64,000 nt of DNA from Chloroflexota bacterium (GTDB lineage Bacteria > Chloroflexota > UBA11872 > VXNJ01), in NCBI GenBank assembly GCA_026707405.1, contig JAPOWW010000003.1, positions 62,001 to 126,000 on the forward strand. The letters are read 5' to 3'. The notes under the pieces are model-generated. The model was given only the letters and a program-made list of their open reading frames with translations. It made no database searches and had not been told where the DNA came from. Positions within the stretch are counted from its first letter, which is position 1, and every line of letters begins with the position of its first letter. The position numbers were made by a program, and so were the translations under genes. Below, one piece after another: positions 18,329 through 26,976 of the stretch.

Positions 18329-19393
18329 ATGCAATTCCCTTTTTCAACGGAGCTTGTGCAACTCCGCAGACTATCGAGCGGACTGAAGGCCGCCTATCGT
18401 GGGTCGGACGCTCACCATCGCGTGGAACACTTCGATGGGTGGACGCGCCGGGCGGCCGCCGAGGATGCCCGCGCGACGGGCTACGACCACACCAAGACTG
18501 TCAGCGAATACTATGACCTTTGCAGCGAGTTCATGGTGTTCGGTTGGGGCGAGTCCCTCCACTTCGCGCCGTTGTCGCCCCGGGAGAGCCTTGAGGACTC
18601 CAAGACCCGGCACCAACGACTGATGATCGCCAAGCTGGAGCTGCGCAAGGGCATGACGGTAATCGATGTCGGTTGCGGGATCGGCGGCCCGATGCGCCGG
18701 GTCATACGGGAAGCCGGTGTCAGGGTCGTCGGCGTGAATAGCAGTGAAATCCAGTTGGACAAGGCGAAATCGCTAAACGCCGAGGCGGGACTCGACCACA
18801 TGGCCAATTACCTTGCGTGCAGCTTCATGGACATGCGCGCCATCGCCGACGACACGTTCGACCGTGGCTATGCGATCGAATCGACGTGCCATGCGCCGGA
18901 CAAGGCCGGCGCGTTCGCCGAGATCTACCGCGTGCTGAAACCGGGAGCCCTCTTTTGGGGTCAGGAAATGTGCATGACCGACAAGTTCGATCCCGACGAC
19001 AATCGGCACCGGGCCATCAAACAGGATCTGATGCACGGCATCGCGCTCAACGATATCGCGACTATGAGTGAGGTAAACCGGGCACTCGAAACGGCGGGAT
19101 TTCAGGTCATTGAGGCAGAGGATCGGGCCGTAGCGGCGAGCGGTCCGACCACGCCATGGTATCAGCCCATGGAGACTCGGCACGGAACGCTGGGCAACGC
19201 CCTGCGCCGGACTCCGCTAGGCCGCAAGTCGTTGATCGGGATATCCAGGCTGGCCGAGGCTCTGAGGGTTTTCCCAAAGGGCTCCGCGGACGTCATCGGG
19301 CTGCTGGATCGTACCGCCAACGCCTATGTCGCGGGCGGCAGGGCCGGCGTCTTCACTCCGTTGTACTGTTTCCTGGCTCGCAAACCCCGGTAG
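18329..19393 (+). CDS. sterol C-24-methyltransferase-like enzyme (copy 1)
   Basis: 354 residues, close to the Erg6/SMT length. Features in order: the SMT region I-like YYDLCSEFMVFGWGESLHF (about residues 66-84); the SAM-binding VIDVGCGIGGPMRR; YAIESTCHAPDKAGAF, the sterol-methyltransferase hallmark; and a C-terminal SMT domain ending GGRAGVFTPLYCFLARKPR. These enzymes add a methyl group from S-adenosylmethionine to the C-24 side chain of sterols. Both hallmark motifs are kept, which separates it from general small-molecule methyltransferases. A second, divergent copy lies at 25578-26606. The actual substrate, sterol or another triterpenoid, is inferred. Confidence 0.87.
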   Translation: MQFPFSTELVQLRRLSSGLKAAYRGSDAHHRVEHFDGWTRRAAAEDARATGYDHTKTVSEYYDLCSEFMVFGWGESLHFAPLSPRESLEDSKTRHQRLMIAKLELRKGMTVIDVGCGIGGPMRRVIREAGVRVVGVNSSEIQLDKAKSLNAEAGLDHMANYLACSFMDMRAIADDTFDRGYAIESTCHAPDKAGAFAEIYRVLKPGALFWGQEMCMTDKFDPDDNRHRAIKQDLMHGIALNDIATMSEVNRALETAGFQVIEAEDRAVAASGPTTPWYQPMETRHGTLGNALRRTPLGRKSLIGISRLAEALRVFPKGSADVIGLLDRTANAYVAGGRAGVFTPLYCFLARKPR

Positions 19394-19431
19394 CTCTCTC
19401 CGTCCCGGTCAATCGGGCCGTTCCAGGTGCG

Positions 19432-21501
19432 TTAGACGGTCAGCTCGTGCCTCTGCTCGGCAACTCGGAACTTCAGCTTCTTGCTCGGTTTGCTCGACGG
19501 TAGCGGGCTGAACCCGAGCTTGAAGTTCGCCGGGGACACCTCAATCGTGAAGTGGCGCGCGACCATCAGCACGTTCACTGCCAACTGCAGTTCCATCCAC
19601 CCCGTCCCAAGGCACCTGTGCGTACCCAGCCCATACGGGGCGTAGCCGCCACTGTGATGCTCGTTGCGCGGCGGCAAATAGCGGTCGATATCGAACGTGA
19701 GGGGGTCGGGGAACACGTCACTCATGTAATGCGTCGCCGTCTGTGCAATGTGAAGCCGCGTCCCGACCGGCAGTTCGTAGTCCTCGATCACACACGTGTT
19801 CATCACGTTCCGAATCGACATCGGGACGATCGGGTACATACGCAGGCATTCCATCAGGAAGCGGTGCGTGACATCGATATCGCGTGGTCTGAAAGCCTCT
19901 CCGCTTGGATCGCCATTGGCGAACAAGGCATCGGCCTCGACGCGGATTCTCTCGTAGATTTCTGGCTGTGACGCCATTGCGTACAACACGAAGCTAAACA
20001 TATCGCCAAGATATACGCTGGCAATCAGCGCGGCTGAGAAAGCAAAGCGCAGATTCGACTCCGGGACGAACTGCGGATCGCTAGCGTGCAGGCTTAGCAG
20101 GTCATCCGCAAGGTCCCGCGGACACCCGGCCCGCTGGGCGGGCGTATGCCCAATCTGGACCCTTTCCAGTAGTTTGTCTAGCATTTTCGCCCGGCGTCGC
20201 ATCCCCGGGGTCAGCATCACGATCTTCGGCAGAATCTTTGCGATGTGAACGCCGAGCGCCCGTTCCTTGTAACTCGCCAGATCGTCAAAGACATCCTGAG
20301 AATCAACGCTGATAAAGAGCGGCGAGATCTGCGCGTTGACCATTCGCCGGCACATGCTGGTCGCGGGGAAGGAGTCCCCAACCGCCCAATCCGCCATGAA
20401 TGCTCGAGCGTGACGATAGACCTCGTCCAGCTGTCCCATCAGTCTTCCGCGAGAATACGCTGGCCCCAACGACTTGCGAAGTCGGAAATGATCCGCGCCA
20501 TCAAGCGATGGCAAAACTCCCGCCGCGCCATAGACCTTCTCGAAGTCCGCGAAGTAGTCTCTGGTTCTGAGGTATCTGCGCCCGCTCTTATGGACCCAGC
20601 GGTTCGCCTCCAGGCCGGCCACAAAGGTCATTGGTTCCAAAAACGGAGGGCGAATCTGGAACACCGGACCATATTTTTCCGTGAGGTCCGCGAAAAGGGC
20701 GGGTAAGTTCCCGCTTCGAACATGTGGATTGAGCAGCAATCGCCACAGCGGGACGGTTGGGATCTTCTTGGTGAATGCGGAACGTCGCAGCAAAGGTCCG
20801 GCAAGGCTCTGAGCCACCGCCTCGGCTATCGACCGGCCGATCAAGTCCATCTTGCAGATGAACTCGATACGCTCCTCATCCTCGTCTTCGAGCTGGAAAA
20901 TGAAGCGAAATACGTCGCACGTATTGATCAGGCAGATGATGATGACGTCTCTCGGATCAGGAATCTCGTTGTTGAAGATGACCTTGCCGATGCGCGTTCT
21001 GACGAACTGCGCCGCTGTATCTTCCGCGCCGCCGCTGAACATCTCCATCTGCCAGGCGGCTCGAGCCAGCGTCCAGAACTCACCCTCGTGGTACTCGAGG
21101 ATCTCCATCTCAACCAGGCGGTCCAGGGTCAAGTCGATTATCGACTCCGCGCGCGGGGCCAACCGCTCGATCCAGTACTGGGCGTTCCTTTGAACCGGTT
21201 CGTCGGCGATCTCCTTCAGAATCGGGTCCAGAGCGGGGTTGCCTGTTTCTGTCGAGTCCAGGAGGAACAGGGATTCCATGTCCGTGTCGATGCGGGATAT
21301 GAGTGAAAGTTCCGCGAGCACGGCCCCGACGACGGCGCAGTTCAAATGCCAGCCGGGTACTTGGTAAAAGTAGCCGCTCTCCTCATTCAGGAGCATCAGA
21401 ACGAGTTCGTCGGGCAGACTTAACCGCTGGCTCGCCACACCTGATGTTGAGGGAGTCATCAGTCTTAACCCCGCGTGTGTCGCGTTGATGGCGTGGCGCA
21501 T
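19432..21501 (-). CDS. GPP34 (GOLPH3-like)-cytochrome P450 fusion
   Basis: 689 residues, about 240 longer than a normal bacterial P450. Residues about 27-240 match the GPP34 (GOLPH3) family: LSLPDELVLMLLNEESGYF, VVGAVLAELSLISRID, the TGNPALDPIL turn, ARTW-type WIERLAP, and IPDPRDVIIICLINTCDVFR. From about 250 on it is a P450: an I-helix (residues near 500, with GD replacing the usual A-G-x-D/E-T), the K-helix ECLR (ExxR), FDIDRYLPP, and the heme loop YGLGTHRCLG with the cysteine ligand near residue 630. GPP34 proteins bind phospholipid head groups in eukaryotes, so this domain could tether the P450 to the membrane. No frameshift separates the two parts. The gene is convergent with methyltransferase 1. 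Confidence 0.87.
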   Translation of the reverse strand: MRHAINATHAGLRLMTPSTSGVASQRLSLPDELVLMLLNEESGYFYQVPGWHLNCAVVGAVLAELSLISRIDTDMESLFLLDSTETGNPALDPILKEIADEPVQRNAQYWIERLAPRAESIIDLTLDRLVEMEILEYHEGEFWTLARAAWQMEMFSGGAEDTAAQFVRTRIGKVIFNNEIPDPRDVIIICLINTCDVFRFIFQLEDEDEERIEFICKMDLIGRSIAEAVAQSLAGPLLRRSAFTKKIPTVPLWRLLLNPHVRSGNLPALFADLTEKYGPVFQIRPPFLEPMTFVAGLEANRWVHKSGRRYLRTRDYFADFEKVYGAAGVLPSLDGADHFRLRKSLGPAYSRGRLMGQLDEVYRHARAFMADWAVGDSFPATSMCRRMVNAQISPLFISVDSQDVFDDLASYKERALGVHIAKILPKIVMLTPGMRRRAKMLDKLLERVQIGHTPAQRAGCPRDLADDLLSLHASDPQFVPESNLRFAFSAALIASVYLGDMFSFVLYAMASQPEIYERIRVEADALFANGDPSGEAFRPRDIDVTHRFLMECLRMYPIVPMSIRNVMNTCVIEDYELPVGTRLHIAQTATHYMSDVFPDPLTFDIDRYLPPRNEHHSGGYAPYGLGTHRCLGTGWMELQLAVNVLMVARHFTIEVSPANFKLGFSPLPSSKPSKKLKFRVAEQRHELTV

Positions 21502-21698
21502 TTGTGCGCGTGCCCCGTGGATTTAGCTTATCCCACCCTGTGAAGGGTGAGGAAAAGAAAAATCCGACCGGGACTGACCATGCTCATATTCGAGCGCGCG
21601 CCGGGCTTCGAGGGACAAGTGGTTCTGGTATCGTGGATTGTCGCTTTCATGGGCAAGGAAGCAGTCAACCGGAGATTCTTCGCGAGGGGTGCTGAGCT

Positions 21699-22751
21699 AT
21701 GCCAGTCCGTCGCAGGCAGCGCGTGAACCTCACCGCTCCTTCACCGTTTCCCGAGGGTTGGTACTTCGTCGCGGCTCGTCGGGATGTGCTCAAATCCAAG
21801 CTCATCCAAAAGACCTGGATGGGCGAGAACATCGTCGCCTGGTGTGACGAGAACGAGCGCATCTGCGTCTCCGAAGCCGTTTGTCCGCACCTCGGCTCCG
21901 ACCTGGGACCTGACTCGGGAGGATGCATCCGCGACGGCCGACTGGTCTGCCCCTTCCACGGCTACGAGTTCGATGCGACTGGACAGTGCGTCGCCACCCC
22001 TTTTGCCCCTCCACCCAGGACCGCGAAATTGCGAGTCTTCGAGACACAGGAAGTCCTCGGCTTGATCTTCGCTTGGTGGGGGATCGGCGGACGCGCGCCG
22101 CAATGGAGCCTGCCCACGGATTCGCTGGACCGAGTCGGCTGGAGCGACTTCGAGATTAAATCCGTCCGCTTTGCCGGCCATCCCCAGGAGACAACCGAGA
22201 ACTCCGTGGACCTCGCCCACCTCCGCTACGTCCACGGCTACGACAACGTGGAACCCGTCCAGGAGTTTTCGGTGGACGGCCCCCGTCTCGAGACCCGGTT
22301 CAACTTCAAGCGAACTCGATCCATAGCTGGGCTGGCGTCCCTCACCTTTGAAGTCTCCGCCGCCACCCATATCTTCGGGTTGGGTTACTCGTTCGTGGAG
22401 ATCCGGGAACGCTCGATCGGCATGGATATGCGCCTGTGGGTGCTGGCTACGCCGGTCGACGGTACGCATATCGACATGTGGCTCGTCTCCCAGGTGCGGG
22501 AGATACGCAAACCGAAGCGGTGGCTTGCGGGCCTCGGGTTCCTCCCGGTCAAATGGCGCGCTCCCATCATGAACAGGTTCATCTCGTCACAGCAGCGGCG
22601 CGATGTTCTTCAGGACGTGATCATTTGGGGCCGCAAGAAATACGTAACCCGCCCGCGCCTCTGCCGCTCCGACGGCAAGATCATGCCCTTCAGGTACTAC
22701 TGCGCCCAGTTCTATCCCGATCCGGGCGACAACGGCTCTCCCAGTACCTGA
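21699..22751 (+). CDS. Rieske-type oxygenase (KshA/DAF-36/SdmA-like)
   Basis: 350 residues. The N-terminal Rieske domain has CPHLGSDLG and CPFHGYEFD, the Cys-His pairs that bind the [2Fe-2S] cluster. The catalytic domain has NSVDLAHLRYVH, the Asp and two His ligands of the mononuclear iron. The start region (FPEGWYFVAARRD) resembles oxygenases that act on steroids, such as cholesterol 7-desaturase and 3-ketosteroid 9-alpha-hydroxylase, and the bacterial C-4 sterol demethylase SdmA. It is divergent from the P450 gene (197 bases apart). A GTG start at 21723 is also possible. A sterol substrate is inferred from motifs and neighbours. Confidence 0.88.
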   Translation: MPVRRRQRVNLTAPSPFPEGWYFVAARRDVLKSKLIQKTWMGENIVAWCDENERICVSEAVCPHLGSDLGPDSGGCIRDGRLVCPFHGYEFDATGQCVATPFAPPPRTAKLRVFETQEVLGLIFAWWGIGGRAPQWSLPTDSLDRVGWSDFEIKSVRFAGHPQETTENSVDLAHLRYVHGYDNVEPVQEFSVDGPRLETRFNFKRTRSIAGLASLTFEVSAATHIFGLGYSFVEIRERSIGMDMRLWVLATPVDGTHIDMWLVSQVREIRKPKRWLAGLGFLPVKWRAPIMNRFISSQQRRDVLQDVIIWGRKKYVTRPRLCRSDGKIMPFRYYCAQFYPDPGDNGSPST

Positions 22752-22789
22752 GACTCGCGGTCCGCAAGGAGCCTCCCAGGCAGTCGGCG

Positions 22790-24148
22790 CTACGCCTTCC
22801 TGAATCGCGGGCCGTACATGATGCCCCCGTAATAGTTGAACCACCGCTTCGCCTCCGGGTCGTCGAACGGGTAGTCGGCGCCGAGCTGTCTTGCGGCGGC
22901 TAGCCCGGTAACGAAGCAGGTTTCCTGGCTGTTGATCAGCGTGTGCGCGCCGCAGTGCCACGTCCGTCGCTTGCCCTGGATGAAGCGGAATATGTTGATG
23001 GTCAGTGCGACGTGCCGCACGTCGTGGACGATGTGCTGAAACCACCGCTTCTTGATGACCTTGCGTTCATCGATCAGGCTGATCGGGTTGAAGGTCACCA
23101 GGCAGGGCTTGTCCGACCGGTTCGCCCACGGCTGCTGGTTGTGCATGATGTACGTGATTTCATAGTTGTCCGGTCGCGAACCGTACTGCTCGATATGGTT
23201 GCTCCGCGTTGTCAGGGCCTTCACTTCGTTGTCCGGCAGCACTGATGAGTCCGAGTGCACGATCGCGTGGTTGTGAAGCTCGCTCTCGTAACGTATCGAC
23301 GTGAGAATGAAGAGTTCGAGCGCCGTCGGTCTGTCCAGCATCATCAGCGTCTGGTTCGCGTTGCACGCGAAGATCACCTCGTCGAACGTCTCCCTTACGC
23401 CGTCTTCGTCCTCGACCACGACGCCGGACCCCAGTCGGTACACCTTTCGGACAGGTCGGTTTAGGTAGATCTTGTCCCGAAAGTTGGCCGACAGGTTTTC
23501 ATAGATACGTCGTGTTCCCTGGTCCCACGTCTGCATGGGAGTGGCCGCCTCGATATCGAAGAATTCGAGATACCTCGAAAATAGAGCCGCCGGCATATCG
23601 AACACGTTCGTCGCCAATAGAAAATTGACGAACATCGGCTTCAGGATCTTGTACCTGAAGTCCCCCGAAAACCCTCCCAGGTTCAGGACCGTCCCCATGC
23701 TGATGTAGTTGAACGGGTTGAGGGCGTTCAGCAGCTTCGACCGCGAACGCGTCAGCCAACCAAACCGGTGCATGTGCCTCAAGACCCGTTGAAACTTCGC
23801 GATCTCGAATGCCAGTTGCTCCCGGATGTCCGAATCGAAGTCGTGGGCGTAAACCCGCCCGCCGCACTTCACGCTGTAGCTGAATTTGGTATCGATCAGT
23901 TCGATGCCGAACCGTTCCATCAGCAGCAGGATGTGGTGATACACCGACGGGATGCAGGCGGTCACGGAAATATCGAAAGGAATTGAGCCGCCGTCGTCCT
24001 GCGGCATGTCGGCTGTGATCGCGTTCCCGCCGATCTGTTCCTGCGCCTCGAACAGCCGAAAATCGAAAAGGTCCGGATGCTGATCGAGCGCCCACGCCGC
24101 ACCCAGCCCCGAAACGCCCCCACCGATAATTGCAATTCGCCGCGGCAC
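22790..24148 (-). CDS. FAD-dependent oxidoreductase (amine-oxidase fold)
   Basis: 452 residues. The Rossmann motif IIGGGVSGLGAAWAL lies at the N-terminus, followed by FEAQEQIGGNA, the second part of the dinucleotide fold. The rest fits the broad NAD/FAD-binding protein group related to phytoene desaturases and to the flavoprotein next to cyclopropane-fatty-acid synthase genes; the C-terminus has FVTGLAAARQLGADYPFDDP. It may oxidise or saturate the lipid handled by the other enzymes here. The exact reaction is not known. It is convergent with the Rieske gene and upstream of no other gene in its direction until 24176. Confidence 0.82.
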   Translation of the reverse strand: MPRRIAIIGGGVSGLGAAWALDQHPDLFDFRLFEAQEQIGGNAITADMPQDDGGSIPFDISVTACIPSVYHHILLLMERFGIELIDTKFSYSVKCGGRVYAHDFDSDIREQLAFEIAKFQRVLRHMHRFGWLTRSRSKLLNALNPFNYISMGTVLNLGGFSGDFRYKILKPMFVNFLLATNVFDMPAALFSRYLEFFDIEAATPMQTWDQGTRRIYENLSANFRDKIYLNRPVRKVYRLGSGVVVEDEDGVRETFDEVIFACNANQTLMMLDRPTALELFILTSIRYESELHNHAIVHSDSSVLPDNEVKALTTRSNHIEQYGSRPDNYEITYIMHNQQPWANRSDKPCLVTFNPISLIDERKVIKKRWFQHIVHDVRHVALTINIFRFIQGKRRTWHCGAHTLINSQETCFVTGLAAARQLGADYPFDDPEAKRWFNYYGGIMYGPRFRKA

Positions 24149-24175
24149 TGCTCCCGCCTCGCCCGTTGCTATGGC

Positions 24176-24883
24176 CTAGTGTTCTACTGCCGTCGCCTGG
24201 CTGTCTTTCGACGACGCCAACCCCCACCCCAACAGACCCATGTAGACGAGTCCGGCCACGGACATTGCCGCGAACACGGGCGCGAATGCCAGTTCCAAAG
24301 TGTCCGAATGCCACGCGGAGATGAACACCGCCAGCGACGCCACGGCCAGCACCGCAACGATGCCGTTCAGCACTGGAGGTAGACGCAAGGGCTCAGGCCG
24401 GAACGCGAACCCCAGCGCCATGATCGCGGTCCCAACGTAGCCGACTACGCCGGAAGTGAAGTGAAACCCCCACACCATCCGCTGCATCTCCAGCGCCGAT
24501 TGGAGCCATTCCTGCGACTTCGCCCCTTCGCTCTCCAGCGCCGCCACCCCCATGCCGATGATCATGTAGTCGAGACCCCGCATCACCATCTGCAAGACCA
24601 GGGCGATGACCATCCCCAAAAGGCCGAGCCGCGCCACGGGACCTGCATGTCGCCGCAGGGTCAGGAGACCGTTAAGCATGAGCAGGGCGCCGAAGATGAT
24701 CACCACCGGCACGGTGTAGGCCAGCATCGCGTTGCGCGCCATCGCCAGCGTGAGGTCGGTCAGGCTGGTGCTGGGCACGGTGTCCACGACGCCCCGGCCC
24801 GGCGAGAGCGCGTAGCCCACCGCCACCGCCGCCATCCCGAGCAGCAGACACCAGCCGCCGAGCCGCTTATCCGTCAAACGCAT
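24176..24883 (-). CDS. multi-pass membrane protein, unknown function
   Basis: 235 residues with about six predicted helices (near residues 10-28, 46-72, 84-104, 132-152, 165-185, 195-218) and almost no polar loops longer than 20 residues. I do not recognise the family. It lies 27 bases upstream of the FAD oxidoreductase on the same strand and 12 bases after the peroxiredoxin gene, so the three form an apparent operon. It may handle the membrane lipid, but that is a guess from position. Confidence 0.68.
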   Translation of the reverse strand: MRLTDKRLGGWCLLLGMAAVAVGYALSPGRGVVDTVPSTSLTDLTLAMARNAMLAYTVPVVIIFGALLMLNGLLTLRRHAGPVARLGLLGMVIALVLQMVMRGLDYMIIGMGVAALESEGAKSQEWLQSALEMQRMVWGFHFTSGVVGYVGTAIMALGFAFRPEPLRLPPVLNGIVAVLAVASLAVFISAWHSDTLELAFAPVFAAMSVAGLVYMGLLGWGLASSKDSQATAVEH

Positions 24884-24895
24884 GGCGTATCCCGC

Positions 24896-25384
24896 CTATG
24901 TATCCGCAACGACCGGGTCAACGTCCCCACGGGCGGCGACCACCGTCTGCAATGCCCAACGCCAGTGGCTGGAAATGGACAGTTCGTTGTGGTGGAAACC
25001 CTGGACCACCCCCTCTTCGTCAATGACGTAGGTCACCCGCAAGTTTCCCACACCGGTATCACGCCTGACGTCGTAAAGGCTGCCCACACGGCTATCAGAA
25101 TCACAGGCCAGAGACAGGTCAATCCTGATGTACCTGAAGAACCTGGCAAGGCGCCTTAACTTCCTCGGCTCATCAGTACCGATGCCGACCACAACGGTAT
25201 TATGGTCCGCCATCCTCCGCTGGGACTTTCCAAATCCCCAGTTCTCGGACATTCAACCCGGGGTGAAGGTCCCCGGGAAGAAAAAGAGGACAACCTTGCA
25301 GCCCCGGAGGTCGGAAAGGATGAACTCCTCGCCCGAGACCAGGGTGATGGTGAAGTCTGGCGCTGCGCTTCCAGTCTCTAACAT
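24896..25384 (-). CDS. selenocysteine-containing peroxiredoxin (predicted)
   Basis: 162 residues if the in-frame TGA at 25253-25255 is read as selenocysteine (residue 44). The part before it, from the ATG at 25384, is a perfect peroxiredoxin start: APDFTITLVSGEEF, LRGCKVVLFFFPGTFTPG. In peroxiredoxins the next residue is the peroxidatic Cys. After the TGA the same frame continues through the conserved VVVGIGTDEPRKLRR, LACDSDSRVGSLYDV and VTYVIDEEGVVQGF to a stop at 24896. Eleven bases after the TGA there is a hairpin (25220-25241; CTGGG/CCCAG stem extended by a G-U pair, loop rich in G) of the kind used as a bacterial SECIS. Thiol or selenol peroxidases remove hydroperoxides, which the neighbouring P450 and Rieske enzymes could generate. 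If TGA were a stop, the gene would be a pseudogene. Confidence 0.72.
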
Positions 25385-25577
25385 CAGTCTGACCTGCCCC
25401 CGAGGCTTGTACCGCCGCTTATGTTAGTCCGACCAGCATTGGTCTTGCCCCCGTTTCTGCACCAGTCACGCAGTCTGAGTTGCTAGTAGCTCGGCGGTCT
25501 ACGTCAAAACTGCAGAGCACGCCCGCTTCAATCAACTCATAGGGGCACGCTGCATCAGACTCTAGAGAGTTGAGTTC

Positions 25578-26606
25578 TCACTCTGCTGGTTTGCGGGCGT
25601 GGATGAAGTACATCGGCGTGAAGATGCCCAGCCGGCCCGCCTCCACCATCGCTGCCGCGCAAAGGTTCAGAGTCTCCGATACGGCAACCGTTCCTTGCGG
25701 CGCGATACGCAGTGCTTCGAGTGCTTTAAGCGTATTGTTGGTGACCCAGCGACCGATCCTCGAGCTGCGGAAGCTCGCCAGGGAGATGCCCGACCCAACC
25801 AGAGGTTGATACCAGGGAATCGACGGACCTGTCTGCACTGCAAGGTCCCGAATTTCCAGCACCTCGAACCCTACTGATCTAAGCGCGTCGTCAATTGTCT
25901 GCCGGTCGTCGATAACCAGCAGGCCGCCTCCAAGCTGGATGTCGGCCTTGATCTTGAGGTGGTGGGGATCTCGTGCGTCGAAGCGGTCAGTCATGCAGTA
26001 TTCGTAAGCGCCGAAGCGGGCGCCCGGCTTCAGCAGCCGATGTACCTCTCCATATACGCTGACTTTGTCAGGTGCATGACAAGTCGCCTCGATGTCATAG
26101 ACCGCGTCGAACGATTCGTCCGGAGCGTCGACGTGCAGGAAGTCGCAGTGCAGGAAGTCGGCCAGATGCGTCAGCCCCACTTCTTCAGCGTATCTCCGGG
26201 CGCGTTCGAGTTGATAGGCATTGTTGTTTATGCCGACGATCTTGGACCCCGAAAAGCGGGCAATTTCGATTAGCGGTCCCCCAACGCCGCAGCCGAGGTC
26301 GGCAACCACCATCCCCGGTCTGAGCCCGAGAACGTGCGCCAGATAGTGTTCGTGGCGCGCAAGCGATGCCTTGAAGCTCTCTCCGGGAACGCGCGGCGCA
26401 AAGTGAAACGACCTGCCCCATCCATATTCGTAGAAGTCCGTAACTAGGTCGTAGTAGAGATTGGCGATCTTCTTGTAGTCGCTCTTCTTAACCTCCAATC
26501 CGCCTCGCTTGGCCGTCCTCAAGCGGTCTTCGTATTCGCGGATCGTCGCGGCGACGCCGGAAGCGCTTGGATTGTCCTTCAGGGTCTTGGAGAGCTTGAC
26601 CGACAT
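25578..26606 (-). CDS. sterol C-24-methyltransferase-like enzyme (copy 2)
   Basis: 342 residues. Hallmarks in order: YYDLVTDFYEYGWGRSFHFA (about residues 51-70), the region that contacts the sterol in Erg6; the SAM-binding VADLGCGVGGPLIEIA; DIEATCHAPDKVSVYGE; and a full C-terminal SMT domain ending LGIFTPMYFIHARKP. It is closer to eukaryotic Erg6 in its region I than copy 1 is. The reaction would be transfer of a methyl group to the sterol side chain double bond. Two different copies could act in sequence (first and second methylation) or on different lipids. It is the last gene of the lipid group on the minus strand. Confidence 0.9.
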   Translation of the reverse strand: MSVKLSKTLKDNPSASGVAATIREYEDRLRTAKRGGLEVKKSDYKKIANLYYDLVTDFYEYGWGRSFHFAPRVPGESFKASLARHEHYLAHVLGLRPGMVVADLGCGVGGPLIEIARFSGSKIVGINNNAYQLERARRYAEEVGLTHLADFLHCDFLHVDAPDESFDAVYDIEATCHAPDKVSVYGEVHRLLKPGARFGAYEYCMTDRFDARDPHHLKIKADIQLGGGLLVIDDRQTIDDALRSVGFEVLEIRDLAVQTGPSIPWYQPLVGSGISLASFRSSRIGRWVTNNTLKALEALRIAPQGTVAVSETLNLCAAAMVEAGRLGIFTPMYFIHARKPAE

Positions 26607-26760
26607 CGCAGCGTTCCCAAACTAGATTCCGGCGGGTGCGGCGCTAGTCACCCTAACGACGGATCGCCGTAATGTTAACCATCCGTACTCTCCGGGCGCT
26701 CTGCGTTCGGCAGCTCCAGAACGAGCCTCGGCGCTAAGGTTCCTGATTTCGTCTGGTTGG

Positions 26761-26809
26761 TGGGCCATCTTGGATTCGAACCAATGACCTCGCCCTAATC
26801 AGAGGCCCG
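26761..26809 (-). pseudogene. tRNA-Ile 3'-half remnant (possible att site)
   Basis: On the minus strand this is the anticodon arm, T arm and 3' acceptor strand of a tRNA-Ile. Bases 26761-26806 match 29284-29329 of the intact tRNA-Ile in 42 of 46 positions. Differences fall in the anticodon loop and T stem, and the D arm and 5' acceptor strand are absent, so it is not functional. Its position on the 3' side of the intact gene repeats the arrangement seen at tRNA-Ala. Confidence 0.72.
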
Positions 26810-26976
26810 GGTCTTCTCCGGCCATGCCATGCCGTGAATCACGACGCGGCCCAGGCCGGTTCACACAGTCCGAGCCGTTCCTTGGATACGAAGGCACGTT
26901 CCGCGTTTGCATTGCCGGCCCAGGCAGAGAATGCTCGGTAAAATGGTATGGTCAAAATAACGGGTTGGAGTGAAAC

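Noticed and set aside
24896-25252. Peroxiredoxin as an ordinary gene starting at ATG 25252
   Set aside because: This would lack the first two strands and the catalytic residue. The in-frame upstream part is too good a match to be noncoding.
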